In this document: in pieces, positions 16,536 through 26,120 of the stretch
Position numbering within the stretch: the stretch's first letter is position 1
Layout: every line of letters begins with the position of its first letter
Assembly: GCA_034521465.1 (NCBI GenBank)
Contig: JAXHMN010000010.1
Coordinates: 644,858 to 708,857 of the forward strand
Reading direction: 5' to 3'
Length of the DNA stretch: 64,000 bases
From: SURF-28 sp034521465
Lineage (GTDB): Bacteria; Bacteroidota; Ignavibacteria; Ignavibacteriales; Melioribacteraceae
Made by a program: the position numbers and the translations under genes
Notes under the pieces: generated by a model
The model's input: only the letters and a program-made list of their open reading frames with translations
The model's database searches: none
What the model was told of the DNA's origin: nothing

Positions 16536-17753
16536 ATGAGCCGAGATCCAGTCGAAAACGGCCGCCGTCGTTACGCCATCCCGCAGTGGTCCGAGGGGCT
16601 TTTCGACATCAACGACGACGGCCTGCTGGTTGCCGCGCCGGTGGGCGAATCCGGGCCACGGCTCGTGCTGCGCGAAATCGTGGCGCGTGCGCGCGGCGAG
16701 GGCATGCGACTGCCGCTGCTGCTGCGCTTCCCCGACTTGCTGCAACACCGCGCAGGTGGCCTGCGCCAAGCGTTCGAGGATGCGATCTCGCACGCAGATT
16801 ACGGCGGCAGCTATACGCCGGTCTACCCGATCAAGGTCAACCAGCAGGCGTCGGTGGTCGGCGCGCTGGCCTCGGTGCCGGGCCTGGGGCTGGAGGTCGG
16901 CAGCAAGCCGGAACTGATCACCGCACTTGCGGTCAGCCGGCCGGGCGGCACCGTGGTGTGCAACGGATACAAGGATGCCCAGTATGTGCGCCTGGCGCTC
17001 AGCGCCATCCTGCTGGGGTTGAAGGTCGTCATCGTGATCGAAAAGCCCGGCGAATGGCCGCTGATTTACAAGCACGCCCGGGCTCTGGGCGTCGATCCGG
17101 TGCTGGGCGTGCGGCTGCGCCTGTCGGCGCTGGGCAAGGGCAACTGGCAGAACACCGGTGGTGAGCGCGCCAAGTTCGGGCTGGCCGCCAGCCAGTTGCT
17201 GGAGCTGGTCGAGGCCATCCGCGAGGCCGGCTGCCTGGATTGGCTGCAGCTGCTGCATTTCCACATGGGCTCGCAGATCTCGAACCTGCGCGATATTCAG
17301 AACGGCGTGCGCGAGGCGGGTCGTTACTACGCCGAGCTGGTCGACGCCGGGGTTCCGGTAACGATGCTGGACATCGGGGGTGGCCTGGGCGTCGACTACG
17401 AAGGCGGCAGGTCGCGCACGTTCTGTTCGATGAACTATTCCATGGCGCAGTACGCCCACGCCATCGTTACCGGGCTGGCCGAGTTGTGCCGCGAGCGTGA
17501 AATCGGCAATGCCGGACCTGGTTTCCGAATCGGGCCGCGCGCTTACTGCCCACCACGCCGTTCTGGTGACCAACGTGACCGCGACCGAACAGTTCCCGCG
17601 CGCGCCGGATTTCGCGATTTCCGGCGACAGTCACCCGGTGGTCGTCAACCTCACCGAACTGCTGGCCGATACCGAAAACCGCGAGCCCGAAGAGACCTTC
17701 CTGGAAGCCGAGCACTGGCTGGAAGAGGGCCGCAACCTGTTCCTCTACGGTGA
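16536..17753 (+). CDS. speA: Biosynthetic arginine decarboxylase, N-terminal part (frame broken)
   Basis: The first about 325 residues match biosynthetic arginine decarboxylase. They include the PLP-lysine segment YPIKVNQQ near residue 100, the HFHMGSQISN motif and the phosphate-binding DIGGGLGVDYEG. From about 17500 the frame stops resembling the family, and the rest (to 17753) is out-of-frame text. The correct continuation is in another frame beginning near 17497. The enzyme makes agmatine from arginine for putrescine synthesis. The start is uncertain: an in-frame ATG lies at 16482, but family N-termini fit 16536 better. Confidence 0.85.
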   Translation: MSRDPVENGRRRYAIPQWSEGLFDINDDGLLVAAPVGESGPRLVLREIVARARGEGMRLPLLLRFPDLLQHRAGGLRQAFEDAISHADYGGSYTPVYPIKVNQQASVVGALASVPGLGLEVGSKPELITALAVSRPGGTVVCNGYKDAQYVRLALSAILLGLKVVIVIEKPGEWPLIYKHARALGVDPVLGVRLRLSALGKGNWQNTGGERAKFGLAASQLLELVEAIREAGCLDWLQLLHFHMGSQISNLRDIQNGVREAGRYYAELVDAGVPVTMLDIGGGLGVDYEGGRSRTFCSMNYSMAQYAHAIVTGLAELCREREIGNAGPGFRIGPRAYCPPRRSGDQRDRDRTVPARAGFRDFRRQSPGGRQPHRTAGRYRKPRARRDLPGSRALAGRGPQPVPLR

Positions 17754-18411
17754 CTTGCCTCTGATCGAACGCGCACGCCTGGAACCGCTGTACTTCGCGA
17801 TCCTCGAGCGCGTCGCCGAGCGCCTGGACCCGGAGCATCGGCGACATCGCGAACTGCGCGACCGGATCCGATTCCAGCTTTCCGACAAGTACTTCATCAA
17901 CCTGTCGATCTTCCAGTCGCTGCCCGACATCTGGGCGATCGACCAGGTGTTTCCGATCGTGCCGCTGCAGCGGCTGGACGAGGAACCGACGCGGCGCGCG
18001 GTGCTGGAGGACCTGACCTGCGACTCCGACGGGCGCATCGACCAGTACGTGGAGCGCGGGCTGCTGGAACCCACGCTGGCGGTGCACGAACCGGCCGAGG
18101 GCGAGGAATACCTGCTGGGCATTTTCATGGCCGGCGCTTACCAGGAGACGCTCGGCGATATCCACAACCTGTTCGGCGATACCGACAGCGTCGACGTGGT
18201 GCTTGCCGACGGCGATTTTTCGCTGCGCAACGCGCGCCCGGGCGATACCGCCGACAGCCTGCTCGAACTGGTTGGTTTCCAGCCCAGGCAGTTGCTGGCT
18301 GCCTGCCGGGCGAAGGTTTCGGCTGCCGGGCTGGAACGCGACCAGGCCGGGGCCATCGAACGGTTGCTCACCGAAGGCCTGTCGGCCTATACCTACCTGT
18401 CCGGAGACTGA
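17497..18411 (+). CDS. speA: Biosynthetic arginine decarboxylase, C-terminal part (frame broken)
   Basis: From PDLVSESGRALTAHHAVLV onward this frame carries the rest of SpeA, including the SESGRA active-site segment, DLPLIERA and the C-terminal end SAYTYLSGD. It has no start signal of its own. The two parts join near 17495-17510 (GAGCGTGAAATCGGCAATGC), where one inserted or deleted base restores a protein of about 625 residues, near the usual SpeA length. Whether this is a real mutation or a consensus error cannot be told from the sequence. Confidence 0.85.
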   Translation: MKSAMPDLVSESGRALTAHHAVLVTNVTATEQFPRAPDFAISGDSHPVVVNLTELLADTENREPEETFLEAEHWLEEGRNLFLYGDLPLIERARLEPLYFAILERVAERLDPEHRRHRELRDRIRFQLSDKYFINLSIFQSLPDIWAIDQVFPIVPLQRLDEEPTRRAVLEDLTCDSDGRIDQYVERGLLEPTLAVHEPAEGEEYLLGIFMAGAYQETLGDIHNLFGDTDSVDVVLADGDFSLRNARPGDTADSLLELVGFQPRQLLAACRAKVSAAGLERDQAGAIERLLTEGLSAYTYLSGD

Positions 18412-18424
18412 CAGCGTCCGGCGA

Positions 18425-18874
18425 CTACGAATACCGGGGTGCGCGCAGGATGATGACGGCCGCGATGGCCAGCAGCACGATCGAACCGGCCTCGTACAGG
18501 ATGTTCTGCGGATCCATGTCCTTGCCCTGCAGCACGATCAGTCGCGCAAGCGCCGTGATGGCGATGAAAATCGGATAGATGAAGGGCGAACCCCGGCCGG
18601 TGTAAAACACCGCCACCATGGCGATGACCTCGGTATACAGGAACATCAGCAGAATATCGGCCAGCGCCACAACCCCGATGTCGTAGATTTTGAAAACCTC
18701 CATGCCGGCGGCAATCAGCGTCATCAGACCGGTCAGGACCAACAGCAGTCTTTGAATGATCCGGAAACTGCCGACCAGGTAAACCTGTTCGGTACGACTC
18801 AGTTTCGGAATCTCGGATTCTTCGGGCTCGATATCCTCGGCAAGCCGCTCGGTGTTCGATTTCGGTTCTGACAT
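18425..18874 (-). CDS. PsiE-family inner-membrane protein
   Basis: The 149-residue protein has a charged N-terminus and four hydrophobic helices (RLLLVLTGLMTLIAAGME, ALADILLMFLYTEVIAMV, FIYPIFIAITALARLIV, SIVLLAIAAVIILRAP). This is the phosphate-starvation-inducible PsiE arrangement, with conserved YT/E and R residues between helices. The function of PsiE proteins is not known. It is convergent with speA and close to its end. Confidence 0.8.
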   Translation of the reverse strand: MSEPKSNTERLAEDIEPEESEIPKLSRTEQVYLVGSFRIIQRLLLVLTGLMTLIAAGMEVFKIYDIGVVALADILLMFLYTEVIAMVAVFYTGRGSPFIYPIFIAITALARLIVLQGKDMDPQNILYEAGSIVLLAIAAVIILRAPRYS

Positions 18875-19051
18875 ATCTGGGCCTTATCGGCAATCGTGAT
18901 TAGTTTTGCATAAAGCTTGAGTCTACCGCGCCGCTGATAAAGTTCTCGTGGTGAGGCTTTGGATCAGCCAGACTTTTGTGCACTGCGTAGTTACATTTGT
19001 TTCGGCCGCGTCCAGAATCCGACGGTAAAACCAAAATTTCCGGGGTAGATC

Positions 19052-19774
19052 ATGAGCAAGGTTGCGATCGTTACGGGCGGCACGCGCGGTATCGGCGCCG
19101 CCATTTCCCGGGCCCTGGTCGGCGAGGGGTTCACTGTCGCTGCCAACTACGGCGGCAACACCGAGGCCGCGGATCGTTTCGCCGCCGACTGCGGCGCCAA
19201 TCCCTACCAGTGGGACGTCAGTGATTTCGAAGCCTGCCGCGCCGGGGTCGCCAGCGTGGAAGAGGAGCTGGGCCCGGTCAGCGTGCTGGTCAACAACGCC
19301 GGCATCACGCGCGACGGCACGCTGCACAAGATGACGCCCGAAGACTGGCAGCAGGTGATCCAGACCAACCTGAGCTCGTGCTTCAACATGTGCCGGGCGG
19401 TCATCGAGGGCATGCGCGAGCGCGAGTACGGACGTATCGTCAACATCGGGTCGATCAACGGCCAGGCCGGCCAGTACGGCCAGGTCAACTACGCCGCGTC
19501 CAAGTCGGGCATCCATGGCTTCACCAAGGCGCTTGCCCAGGAGGGTGCCGGCAAAGGCATCACCGTCAATGCCATCGCACCCGGCTATATCGAAACCAGC
19601 ATGGTCGCCGCGGTGCCCGAACGGGTGCTGGAGAAGATCGTCGCACGGATTCCGGTCGGCCGCCTCGGCCAGCCCGAAGAAATCGCCCGCGGCGTGATCT
19701 TTCTCGTCGCGCCGGATGCGGGCTTCATCACCGGATCGACGCTTTCGATCAATGGCGGGCAACATATGTATTGA
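19052..19774 (+). CDS. phaB: Acetoacetyl-CoA reductase-like SDR
   Basis: The 240-residue short-chain dehydrogenase has the NADP-binding TGGTRGIG (residues 8-15), NNAGITRD, catalytic Ser (IVNIGSINGQAGQYGQ), YxxxK (YAASKSG) and the PGYIETSMV loop. These are close to PhaB/PhbB, which reduces acetoacetyl-CoA to (R)-3-hydroxybutyryl-CoA for polyhydroxybutyrate. No other PHB gene is in the window, so a related SDR (FabG-like) role is possible. The stop overlaps no neighbour, and a repeat-like intergenic stretch follows. Confidence 0.88.
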   Translation: MSKVAIVTGGTRGIGAAISRALVGEGFTVAANYGGNTEAADRFAADCGANPYQWDVSDFEACRAGVASVEEELGPVSVLVNNAGITRDGTLHKMTPEDWQQVIQTNLSSCFNMCRAVIEGMREREYGRIVNIGSINGQAGQYGQVNYAASKSGIHGFTKALAQEGAGKGITVNAIAPGYIETSMVAAVPERVLEKIVARIPVGRLGQPEEIARGVIFLVAPDAGFITGSTLSINGGQHMY

Positions 19775-20299
19775 TTTTTTTGGCCCGACGGCCGGCGGCT
19801 TTGAAGTCGAATACGGTTTCGCCGCTGGCCTTCGCGAGTTATGAATGTCATGATAATCCTGCGCACCCCACGAAGTAACCAAAAAAACCCGGCCGGGCGA
19901 AGCGGCTGTACCTACGGCTGTTGCGCCGGAATTGACCGGTCATCGCGATTCGCACCCAACCTCGAACCGCCACCCATCTGCCTCGAAGGCGCCGAGAAGC
20001 GGAGGGCCGGGCGGAAAAGACGCGCCGCATGTTTGAGCGACCAAAGGGAGCGAGTTCGGCGCGTCCCGTCCGGACTGAGCATCGCAGGGAACCCGGCGCA
20101 GCCGGGCGCCGCCGCGGCATGAACGGTTTTGCCTACTTTTGCCGTATCAAAAGTAGGTCGCAAAAGCCGGCGTAGCCGGCGGCGAAACCGCCTTTGAAGT
20201 TGGAAATGAAATCGCAAGCCGCCCACGCCAGGTATTGGTACGCGCCGAATACGCGGGCCCGCGTCCAGTTCGAGGTCCGCGCTGCGATTGGAGTCGTGA
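19775..20299. other. Long GC-rich intergenic stretch, repeat-like
   Basis: No supported gene. The stretch has short palindromes (GCCGGCGTAGCCGGCGGC near 20168, CTACTTTTG and CAAAAGTAG near 20133-20156) and two related segments, GGCTTTGAAGTCG near 19797 and GCCTTTGAAGTTGG near 20190. It resembles dispersed non-coding repeats of GC-rich gammaproteobacteria. Confidence 0.4.
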
Positions 20300-20890
20300 T
20301 CAATCGTCGCGCGGACGCCGTCGTTTCGTCCGCATGGTCGCCTCCGCGGCCAGCGGATCATCCGGCCACGGATGCTTCGGGTACCGCCCGCGCATGTCTT
20401 TCGCAACCTCCGGGTAGGCGTTGGCCCAGAAGCTTTGCAGGTCGGCGGTCACGGCCAGCGGACGGCCGGCCGGCGAGAGCAGGTGGAGTACGATCGGAAT
20501 TCGACCGTCGGCGATGCGCGGCGTTTCGCGCCAGCCGAACACGGCCTGCAGCTTGACCGCCAGCACCGGGCCGCCCTCGGCGCCGTAGTCGATTCGTATC
20601 TCCGATCCGGCCGGGACGGCCAGGCGCGGCGGGGCCAGGCGGTCCAGCCTGGCCTTGCGCGAGTACCCGAGACGACTCTCCAGCGCCGGCATCAGGTCGA
20701 GCGTTGCAAGCTCGCGCCAGTGCGTGAGCCCGGCGAGGAACGGGCCAAGCCAGTTTTCCAGATCGCTGGACAGCGATTCGGTATCGAAGGCCGGCCAATC
20801 GTCCGGTTCCAGTTCGCGCATCCGTTCAACGCGATGGCAGAACTGCCGCGCGGTCTCGGTCCAGTTCAATGCCTCCAGGCCGCGGCGCGC
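20300..20890 (-). pseudogene. hrpB: hrpB 3' end, out of frame with the main part
   Basis: This frame continues HrpB after the break: EALNWTETARQFCHRVERM and the C-terminal domain (WLGPFLAGLTHWREL, AVKLQAVFGWRETPRI, LLSPAGRPLAVTADLQSFW, and a basic end KRRRPRDD). It has no start of its own and joins the main part near 20870-20890 through a single-base shift. Confidence 0.85.
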
Positions 20891-22872
20891 GCTGCGCTGA
20901 GCAGGCCGTCGGCAATTTGCTGCGGTGTCGGCGTGCCGGCCGGCTTGTGTTCCAGCACCAGTGCTCCCAGCCGCCGTTCGCGCCGGACGACAACGGTGCC
21001 GCGCGGCTCGTCCCATTCGGCGGTCTCGGTTTCCGCTAAATGCGCGCTCAGCACGCGCTCGATCGTAGCCCGGTCGGTGCGCGCGGCGAGAAATATCTTC
21101 GCCTCGCGCGCCTGGCCGTCGAGTTCGGCCGCCACCAGCCAGTCGCTTGCCGCCAGCGGGTCGTCGTCGGGCAGCCAGGCGCCCTTGCCGTTGCTCAGCT
21201 GGAAGCGGGGCCGGCCGCCCGGTCTGCGTTTGGCGATCCGATCCGGAAAGGCCAGCGCGAGCAATGCGCCCGGGTCCGCACCACCGGTGGCATCGGCGCG
21301 CTCGTCGACGATCGTGTGACAATCGTCGTGACGATCGTAGCGACAAGCGTCGCGACAATCGTCGCGACAATCGCCGGCAAGCCTGCGCGCCAGCTTCTGA
21401 ACCGCATGAATGCGGCCGCCGCGGAGCTTGCCCGACTTTTGCTGTTCCAGCATGCGCAATCTTGCTTCAATGTCCGAGCCGTCCTCAGCGCCGAGCACAT
21501 CGCGTTCGCTCAGCAGCGCGGCAAGTTTTGCGCCGGTGGCTGCCGCGCCGTTTTCGCGGCTTCGCACCAGCATGTGCGCCAGCCGCGGATGCACGCCGGT
21601 ATCCAGCATTTCGCGGCCCGTAGCCGTGATTGCGCCTTTGTTGTCCAGCGCATCCAGCCACTTGAGCAGATCGACTGCCTGTTGCCAGTGCGCCCGGGGC
21701 GGGGCGTTCAGCCAGGTCAACTGCGCGGGATCCCGGGTGCCCCAGTGGGCCAGTTCCAGTACCAGCCCGGCCAGGTCGGCCTCGAGGATTTCCGGCGGCG
21801 TGTAGGCGGCAAGGCCTCTGTGCTCCGATGCGCTCCACAATCGATAGCAGATGCCAGGCTCGGTGCGTCCGGCGCGCCCGGCCCGCTGTTCGGCCGCTGC
21901 GCGCGATACGCGGCTGGTGATCAGGCGTGTCATGCCCGAGCCCGGGTTGAACCGTGCGCGTCGTTCAAGCCCGGCGTCGATCACCACGCGGACGCCTTCG
22001 ATCGTCAGGCTGGTCTCGGCGATGGCGGTGGCCAGCACCACCTTGCGCCGACCTTCCGGCGGCGGTGTGATCGCGGCATCCTGGGCCGCCGGATTCAGCG
22101 CGCCGTAGAGCGGCTGCAGGTCGACATCGGGCTCCAGGGTCCCCTCGAGGCGATCGTGCACGGCGCGGATTTCGCCCACGCCGGGCAGGAACACCAGCAG
22201 CGAACCGGCCCTGTCGGTCAGTGCATGGCGTACGGCAGCGACAACTGCGTCGGGCAGGCGCTGATCGCGGCGCGGCGGGCGATACTCGACTTCCACCGGA
22301 TAGCTGCGCCCTTCGCTGGTCAGCACCGGTGCATCATCGAGAATTCCGGCCAGCGGCTCGGCATCCAGTGTCGCCGACATCACCACCAGCCGCAGGTCGG
22401 GCCTCAGCGACTGCTGCGACTCGCGCGCCAGCGCCAGTGCCAGGTCGGCATCGAGCGAACGCTCGTGAAACTCATCGAACAGTATCGCCGCGTAGCCGGC
22501 CAGTTCCGGGTCGCGCTGCAGCATCCGGATCAGGATGCCTTCGGTGATGACCTCGATCCGCGTCGCGGCCGATATCCGTGTCTCCAGCCGGGTGCGAAAG
22601 CCAACCGTCGTACCCACCGGCTCGCCCATCGATTTCGACATGAACCGCGCCGCAGCCCTTGCCGCAAGGCGCCGGGGTTCCAGCATCAGTATCTTTCGGT
22701 CGCCGCGCCAGTCCGCCTTCAGCAGCGCCAGCGGCACCCGCGTGGTCTTGCCGGCACCCGGTGGGGCCTGCAAGACTGCAGTCGGCCTCCCGGCCAGCGC
22801 TTTCTCCAGGCGTGGCAGCAGGAAGTCGATCGGCAATGGCGGCTGGCGCCGGGCAGCGTCGGTGGGCGTCAT
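20866..22872 (-). CDS. hrpB: ATP-dependent helicase HrpB, main part (3' frame break)
   Basis: The DEAH-box helicase has Walker A (QAPPGAGKTTRVP), the family's DEFHERS in place of plain DEAH, SAT (VMSATLD), and motif VI (QRAGRAGRTEPG). These features and the N-terminus PIDFLLPRLEKAL identify HrpB, a non-essential RNA helicase-like protein. The ATG at 22872 fits the family; in-frame starts exist up to 22956. Near residue 520 it contains a five-fold four-residue repeat encoded by a 12-bp tandem repeat (21318-21377). The frame ends early at 20866, and the C-terminal domain continues in the next frame. Confidence 0.88.
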   Translation of the reverse strand: MTPTDAARRQPPLPIDFLLPRLEKALAGRPTAVLQAPPGAGKTTRVPLALLKADWRGDRKILMLEPRRLAARAAARFMSKSMGEPVGTTVGFRTRLETRISAATRIEVITEGILIRMLQRDPELAGYAAILFDEFHERSLDADLALALARESQQSLRPDLRLVVMSATLDAEPLAGILDDAPVLTSEGRSYPVEVEYRPPRRDQRLPDAVVAAVRHALTDRAGSLLVFLPGVGEIRAVHDRLEGTLEPDVDLQPLYGALNPAAQDAAITPPPEGRRKVVLATAIAETSLTIEGVRVVIDAGLERRARFNPGSGMTRLITSRVSRAAAEQRAGRAGRTEPGICYRLWSASEHRGLAAYTPPEILEADLAGLVLELAHWGTRDPAQLTWLNAPPRAHWQQAVDLLKWLDALDNKGAITATGREMLDTGVHPRLAHMLVRSRENGAAATGAKLAALLSERDVLGAEDGSDIEARLRMLEQQKSGKLRGGRIHAVQKLARRLAGDCRDDCRDACRYDRHDDCHTIVDERADATGGADPGALLALAFPDRIAKRRPGGRPRFQLSNGKGAWLPDDDPLAASDWLVAAELDGQAREAKIFLAARTDRATIERVLSAHLAETETAEWDEPRGTVVVRRERRLGALVLEHKPAGTPTPQQIADGLLSAARAAAWRH
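21318..21377. repeat. Coding minisatellite inside hrpB, 12-bp units
   Basis: Five 12-bp units of the type GACAATCGTCGC begin at 21318, 21330, 21342, 21354 and 21366. On the hrpB strand they encode repeats such as GDCR, DDCR and DACR. The unit keeps the reading frame. Confidence 0.8.
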
Positions 22873-22987
22873 CGGGTCTTGCAGGTGTCGGAAGATCAGG
22901 AATTGTGGCACGGCCCCGGCTTGAACCAGCGTCAGCGGGTAAACCATTCGATACAATCATCGCCTTTAGCCACTGCAGGTCTGGATC

Positions 22988-25297
22988 ATGAGCAACCCGG
23001 GTCGGGCGCGCCAGCTCAATCGCGCCGAGGTGGTCGATGCGCGGTTCATGGAACACCTCGATGCGCTGGAGTCCGGGAGCGGGGAACCGTCCTCGAGCCG
23101 CGCTTCAATTGCCGATCTCGACCTGCTCGAACTGTTCGAAAGTCAGCTCATTTCGCGCCAGCTCGATTTGATGGCGCGGGTCAAGCGGGCCGAGAACAAG
23201 GTCTTCTACACCATCGGCTCGTCGGGCCACGAGGGCAACGCCATGGTGGGGCGGGCCACGCGCGCCACGGACCCGGCATTTCTGCACTACCGCTCCGGCG
23301 CGTTCGTCGCCGAGCGTTACCGCAAGCGCGACGCTGGCGATTTCATCGAGGATACCTGCCTGTCGTTCGCCGCCGCGGCCGACGATCCGGCCTCGGGCGG
23401 GCGGCACAAGGTCTGGGGGCATCCGGAACTCTGGATTCTGCCCCAGACGTCGACCATTGCCAGTCATCTGCCGAAATCGCTGGGAACAGCGCTCGCGATT
23501 GCGCACGCTAAACGGATCGGCCACAAAATACCGATACCCGAAGACAGTATTGCCGTGTGCAGTTTCGGCGATTCCAGCGCCAATCACGCCACCGCCCAGA
23601 GCGCTTTCAATACCGCCGCCTGGACCTGTCACCAGAGCCTGCCGTTGCCGCTTTTGTTCGTGTGCGAGGACAACCGGCTCGGGATTTCGGTGCCCACGCC
23701 GTTGCAGTGGACGGCGAAGTCCATGGCCGCGCGCTACGGGCTGGAGTACGTCTACGCCGACGGGCTGGATCTTGAAGCCGGATATGAGCCGGTGCGGCGT
23801 GCCGTAGAGATCTGCCGCACGCGCCGCAGGCCGGTTTTCCTGCACCTGAACACCACCCGCCTGATGGGCCATGCCGGCACCGATTTCGAGATCGAGTACC
23901 GGCCGCCGGGCGACCTGGAGCGCGACGAGCTGCTGGACCCGCTGCTGGTCTCGGCCAGGATTGTCGTCGAACGCGGGCTGCTGAGCCCGACCCGGATTCG
24001 CGAGCGCTACGAGCAGCTTCGCAGCCGCTGCCTGGAAGAGGCAGACCGGGCCGACGCACGTCGGCGGTTGACCACGGCCGAAGACGTCATGCGACCTTTG
24101 GCGCCCTTTTCTCCCGAGCAGGTCGCGCGCGAAGCCGGGCGCACGCTCGCGGGCAGCGACCGTGCCGAATCGTTCGGCGGCGAGGACCGCCTGCCGGAAC
24201 GCGACGCGTCCAAACACATGGCCGTGCAGATCAATCGTGCGTTGCACGACCTGCTGCTCAAGTATCCCGAGTCGCTGGTGTTCGGCGAGGACGTGGCGCG
24301 CAAGGGCGGGGTGTACACGATCACCAAGGGCCTCAACAGGCAGTTTGGCAACGCGCGGGTATTCAACACGCTGCTCGACGAGACCACGATACTGGGACTG
24401 GCCCAGGGCTACGGCAACATGGGTTACCTGCCGATCCCGGAGATCCAGTACCTGGCCTACTTCCATAACGCCTGCGACCAGATCCGCGGCGAGGCCTGCT
24501 CGCTGCAGTACTTTTCCAACGATACCTACCGCAACCCGATGGTTGTGCGCATCGCCGGGCTCGGTTACCAGAAAGGCTTCGGCGGTCACTTCCACAACGA
24601 CAACTCGATCGCCGCGCTCAGAGACATTCCGGGCCTGGTCATCGGCTGCCCGTCGCGCGGCGACGACGCGGCGATGATGCTGCGCACGCTGGCCGCGCTG
24701 GCCACCGTGGACGGTCGCGTCACGACCATCATCGAGCCGATCGCGCTGTACATGACCAAGGATCTGTACGCCAGGGACGACGGCTTGTGGAGCTTTGATT
24801 ATCCGAAGCCCGACGAATACCTGGAGCCCTGGAAGCCACGCGTCTACAACGAAACCGCAACCGACCTGTTGATCGTCACTTTCGGCAACGGCGTGCCGAT
24901 GGCGCTGCGCGCGGCGCGCGAGCTCGAGCAAGCCGACGGCATCGAGACGCGCATCCTCGACCTGCGCTGGTTGAAGCCGCTGAACACCGAATCGATCGCC
25001 GAGCACGCAAGCGCCTGCGATGCGGTACTGGTGCTCGACGAAGGCCGCCCGGACGGCGGCATCGGCGAGGCGGTGGTCACCTCACTGGTCGAGCGCGGCG
25101 TCGCCGACCGCCCGATCAAGCGCGTCACCGGCGTCGACTGCTACATTCCGCTGGGGGATGCGGCCAAACTGATGCTGCCGGACGAGGCGAGGGTGATCGA
25201 GGCGGCCCGGGCGCTGCGGTCCAGAGGCCGGGAAACGCCTGATTGTGTTATCAGCGGCTTGCGAGGTCATTCAGCACGAATTCAACTGTTTGAGTGA
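22988..25297 (+). CDS. Fused E1 alpha/beta subunit of a 2-oxoacid dehydrogenase (branched-chain type)
   Basis: The 769-residue protein joins two thiamine-diphosphate enzyme halves. Residues about 50-370 are the alpha part, with the ThDP region GDSSANHATAQSAFNTAAW...FVCEDNRLGIS. Residues about 400-745 are the beta part (MAVQINRALHDLLLKYPESLVFGEDVARKGG; later GRPDGGIGEAVV). Fused E1 proteins of this type decarboxylate 2-oxo acids, most likely those from branched-chain amino acids, for the E2/E3 complex, which is not in this window. The last 47 bp overlap the end of the convergent TonB-C gene. Confidence 0.88.
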   Translation: MSNPGRARQLNRAEVVDARFMEHLDALESGSGEPSSSRASIADLDLLELFESQLISRQLDLMARVKRAENKVFYTIGSSGHEGNAMVGRATRATDPAFLHYRSGAFVAERYRKRDAGDFIEDTCLSFAAAADDPASGGRHKVWGHPELWILPQTSTIASHLPKSLGTALAIAHAKRIGHKIPIPEDSIAVCSFGDSSANHATAQSAFNTAAWTCHQSLPLPLLFVCEDNRLGISVPTPLQWTAKSMAARYGLEYVYADGLDLEAGYEPVRRAVEICRTRRRPVFLHLNTTRLMGHAGTDFEIEYRPPGDLERDELLDPLLVSARIVVERGLLSPTRIRERYEQLRSRCLEEADRADARRRLTTAEDVMRPLAPFSPEQVAREAGRTLAGSDRAESFGGEDRLPERDASKHMAVQINRALHDLLLKYPESLVFGEDVARKGGVYTITKGLNRQFGNARVFNTLLDETTILGLAQGYGNMGYLPIPEIQYLAYFHNACDQIRGEACSLQYFSNDTYRNPMVVRIAGLGYQKGFGGHFHNDNSIAALRDIPGLVIGCPSRGDDAAMMLRTLAALATVDGRVTTIIEPIALYMTKDLYARDDGLWSFDYPKPDEYLEPWKPRVYNETATDLLIVTFGNGVPMALRAARELEQADGIETRILDLRWLKPLNTESIAEHASACDAVLVLDEGRPDGGIGEAVVTSLVERGVADRPIKRVTGVDCYIPLGDAAKLMLPDEARVIEAARALRSRGRETPDCVISGLRGHSARIQLFE

Positions 25298-26120
25298 TCG
25301 GCACCGGTTCGACTCGTTCCGGGTCGGTGATGCGGAATTGCCATTTTTCCACAGCCCTCACCGCTGCGCTGGCAAAAAGGAGATTGTTATAGTCGAGCGC
25401 GATCGCATCGATGACCCGCCCGTCAAGCCCGACCAGCGCGTAAACGGTGGCGAATCCCGTTAACCTTTTTGTTGCCAGACGTCTCGGATAACGGGGGTTC
25501 TGTCGCTTGACGATTTCCAGAACGCCTTCGAAAGCCGTTGTCTCCGGCGCCTTGCCTTCGTGCGGCTGCTGCTGGGTCTTTTCGTACAAGCGAGGAATCC
25601 ATTCATCGACGAGCGTCATTGCCCGAAGCTCTGCTTCGTCGCGCTGCTTTCCGGTCATGGCCTGATAGTTCGTCGCCAGATAGCGGAAACTCAGCAGCCC
25701 GGACGTCTCGGTCTTCGACAGTTCTCGCCGGGGATCTGCCAGCACGTAAGCGAGGTGACTCCACGCATAGGCCTCGATACGGGCTTTCCGCTCGGTATGC
25801 ATCACGGCAAGGCTCGTGACGGCGCGCTTGTCGCCGTTGGCTAGCGCGAGCCTGTAAAGACGGCCCGCGTCGCCGAAGCGGTCGTGGTTGCGGAGCACCG
25901 TGCCAGCGAAAATCGCGCATACCGGCTCTTTCACAGCGCACCGTTCGAAATACTCGAGCTGGCTCAGATCGCCATCGCGCAACGCATCTGCCTTCTGGAA
26001 GTCGATCACGAATGGTCTGCTGTCCGCATGCGCTTGTGCCGGAGCCATCGTGGCCATGCCAAGGGCAGTCGCGAACACTGTGACGAGCGTTTTTGAACGA
26101 AACCCTGTGCCGGTACCCAT
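25251..26120 (-). CDS. Secreted protein with Sel1-like middle and TonB C-terminal domain
   Basis: The 289-residue product begins at ATG 26120, which has GGGAGGAAGAT just before it. It carries a signal peptide ending AQAHA. The middle (YFERCAVKEPVCAIFAGTVL...GRLYRLALANGDKRAVTSLAV) looks like Sel1/TPR-like helical repeats. The C-terminal part (NPRYPRRLATKRLTGFATVYALVGLDGRV...AVRAVEKWQF) matches the TonB C-terminal fold. No N-terminal membrane anchor other than the signal is seen, so it may be a periplasmic TonB-C protein rather than a true energy transducer. Confidence 0.75.
   Translation of the reverse strand: MGTGTGFRSKTLVTVFATALGMATMAPAQAHADSRPFVIDFQKADALRDGDLSQLEYFERCAVKEPVCAIFAGTVLRNHDRFGDAGRLYRLALANGDKRAVTSLAVMHTERKARIEAYAWSHLAYVLADPRRELSKTETSGLLSFRYLATNYQAMTGKQRDEAELRAMTLVDEWIPRLYEKTQQQPHEGKAPETTAFEGVLEIVKRQNPRYPRRLATKRLTGFATVYALVGLDGRVIDAIALDYNNLLFASAAVRAVEKWQFRITDPERVEPVPITQTVEFVLNDLASR

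Noticed and set aside
21318..21377. Possible CRISPR-like repeats.
   Set aside because: The units are 12 bp with no spacers and lie in frame inside hrpB.
21040..23511. An 823-codon plus-strand frame covering hrpB.
   Set aside because: It is the antisense of hrpB and shows no family resemblance.
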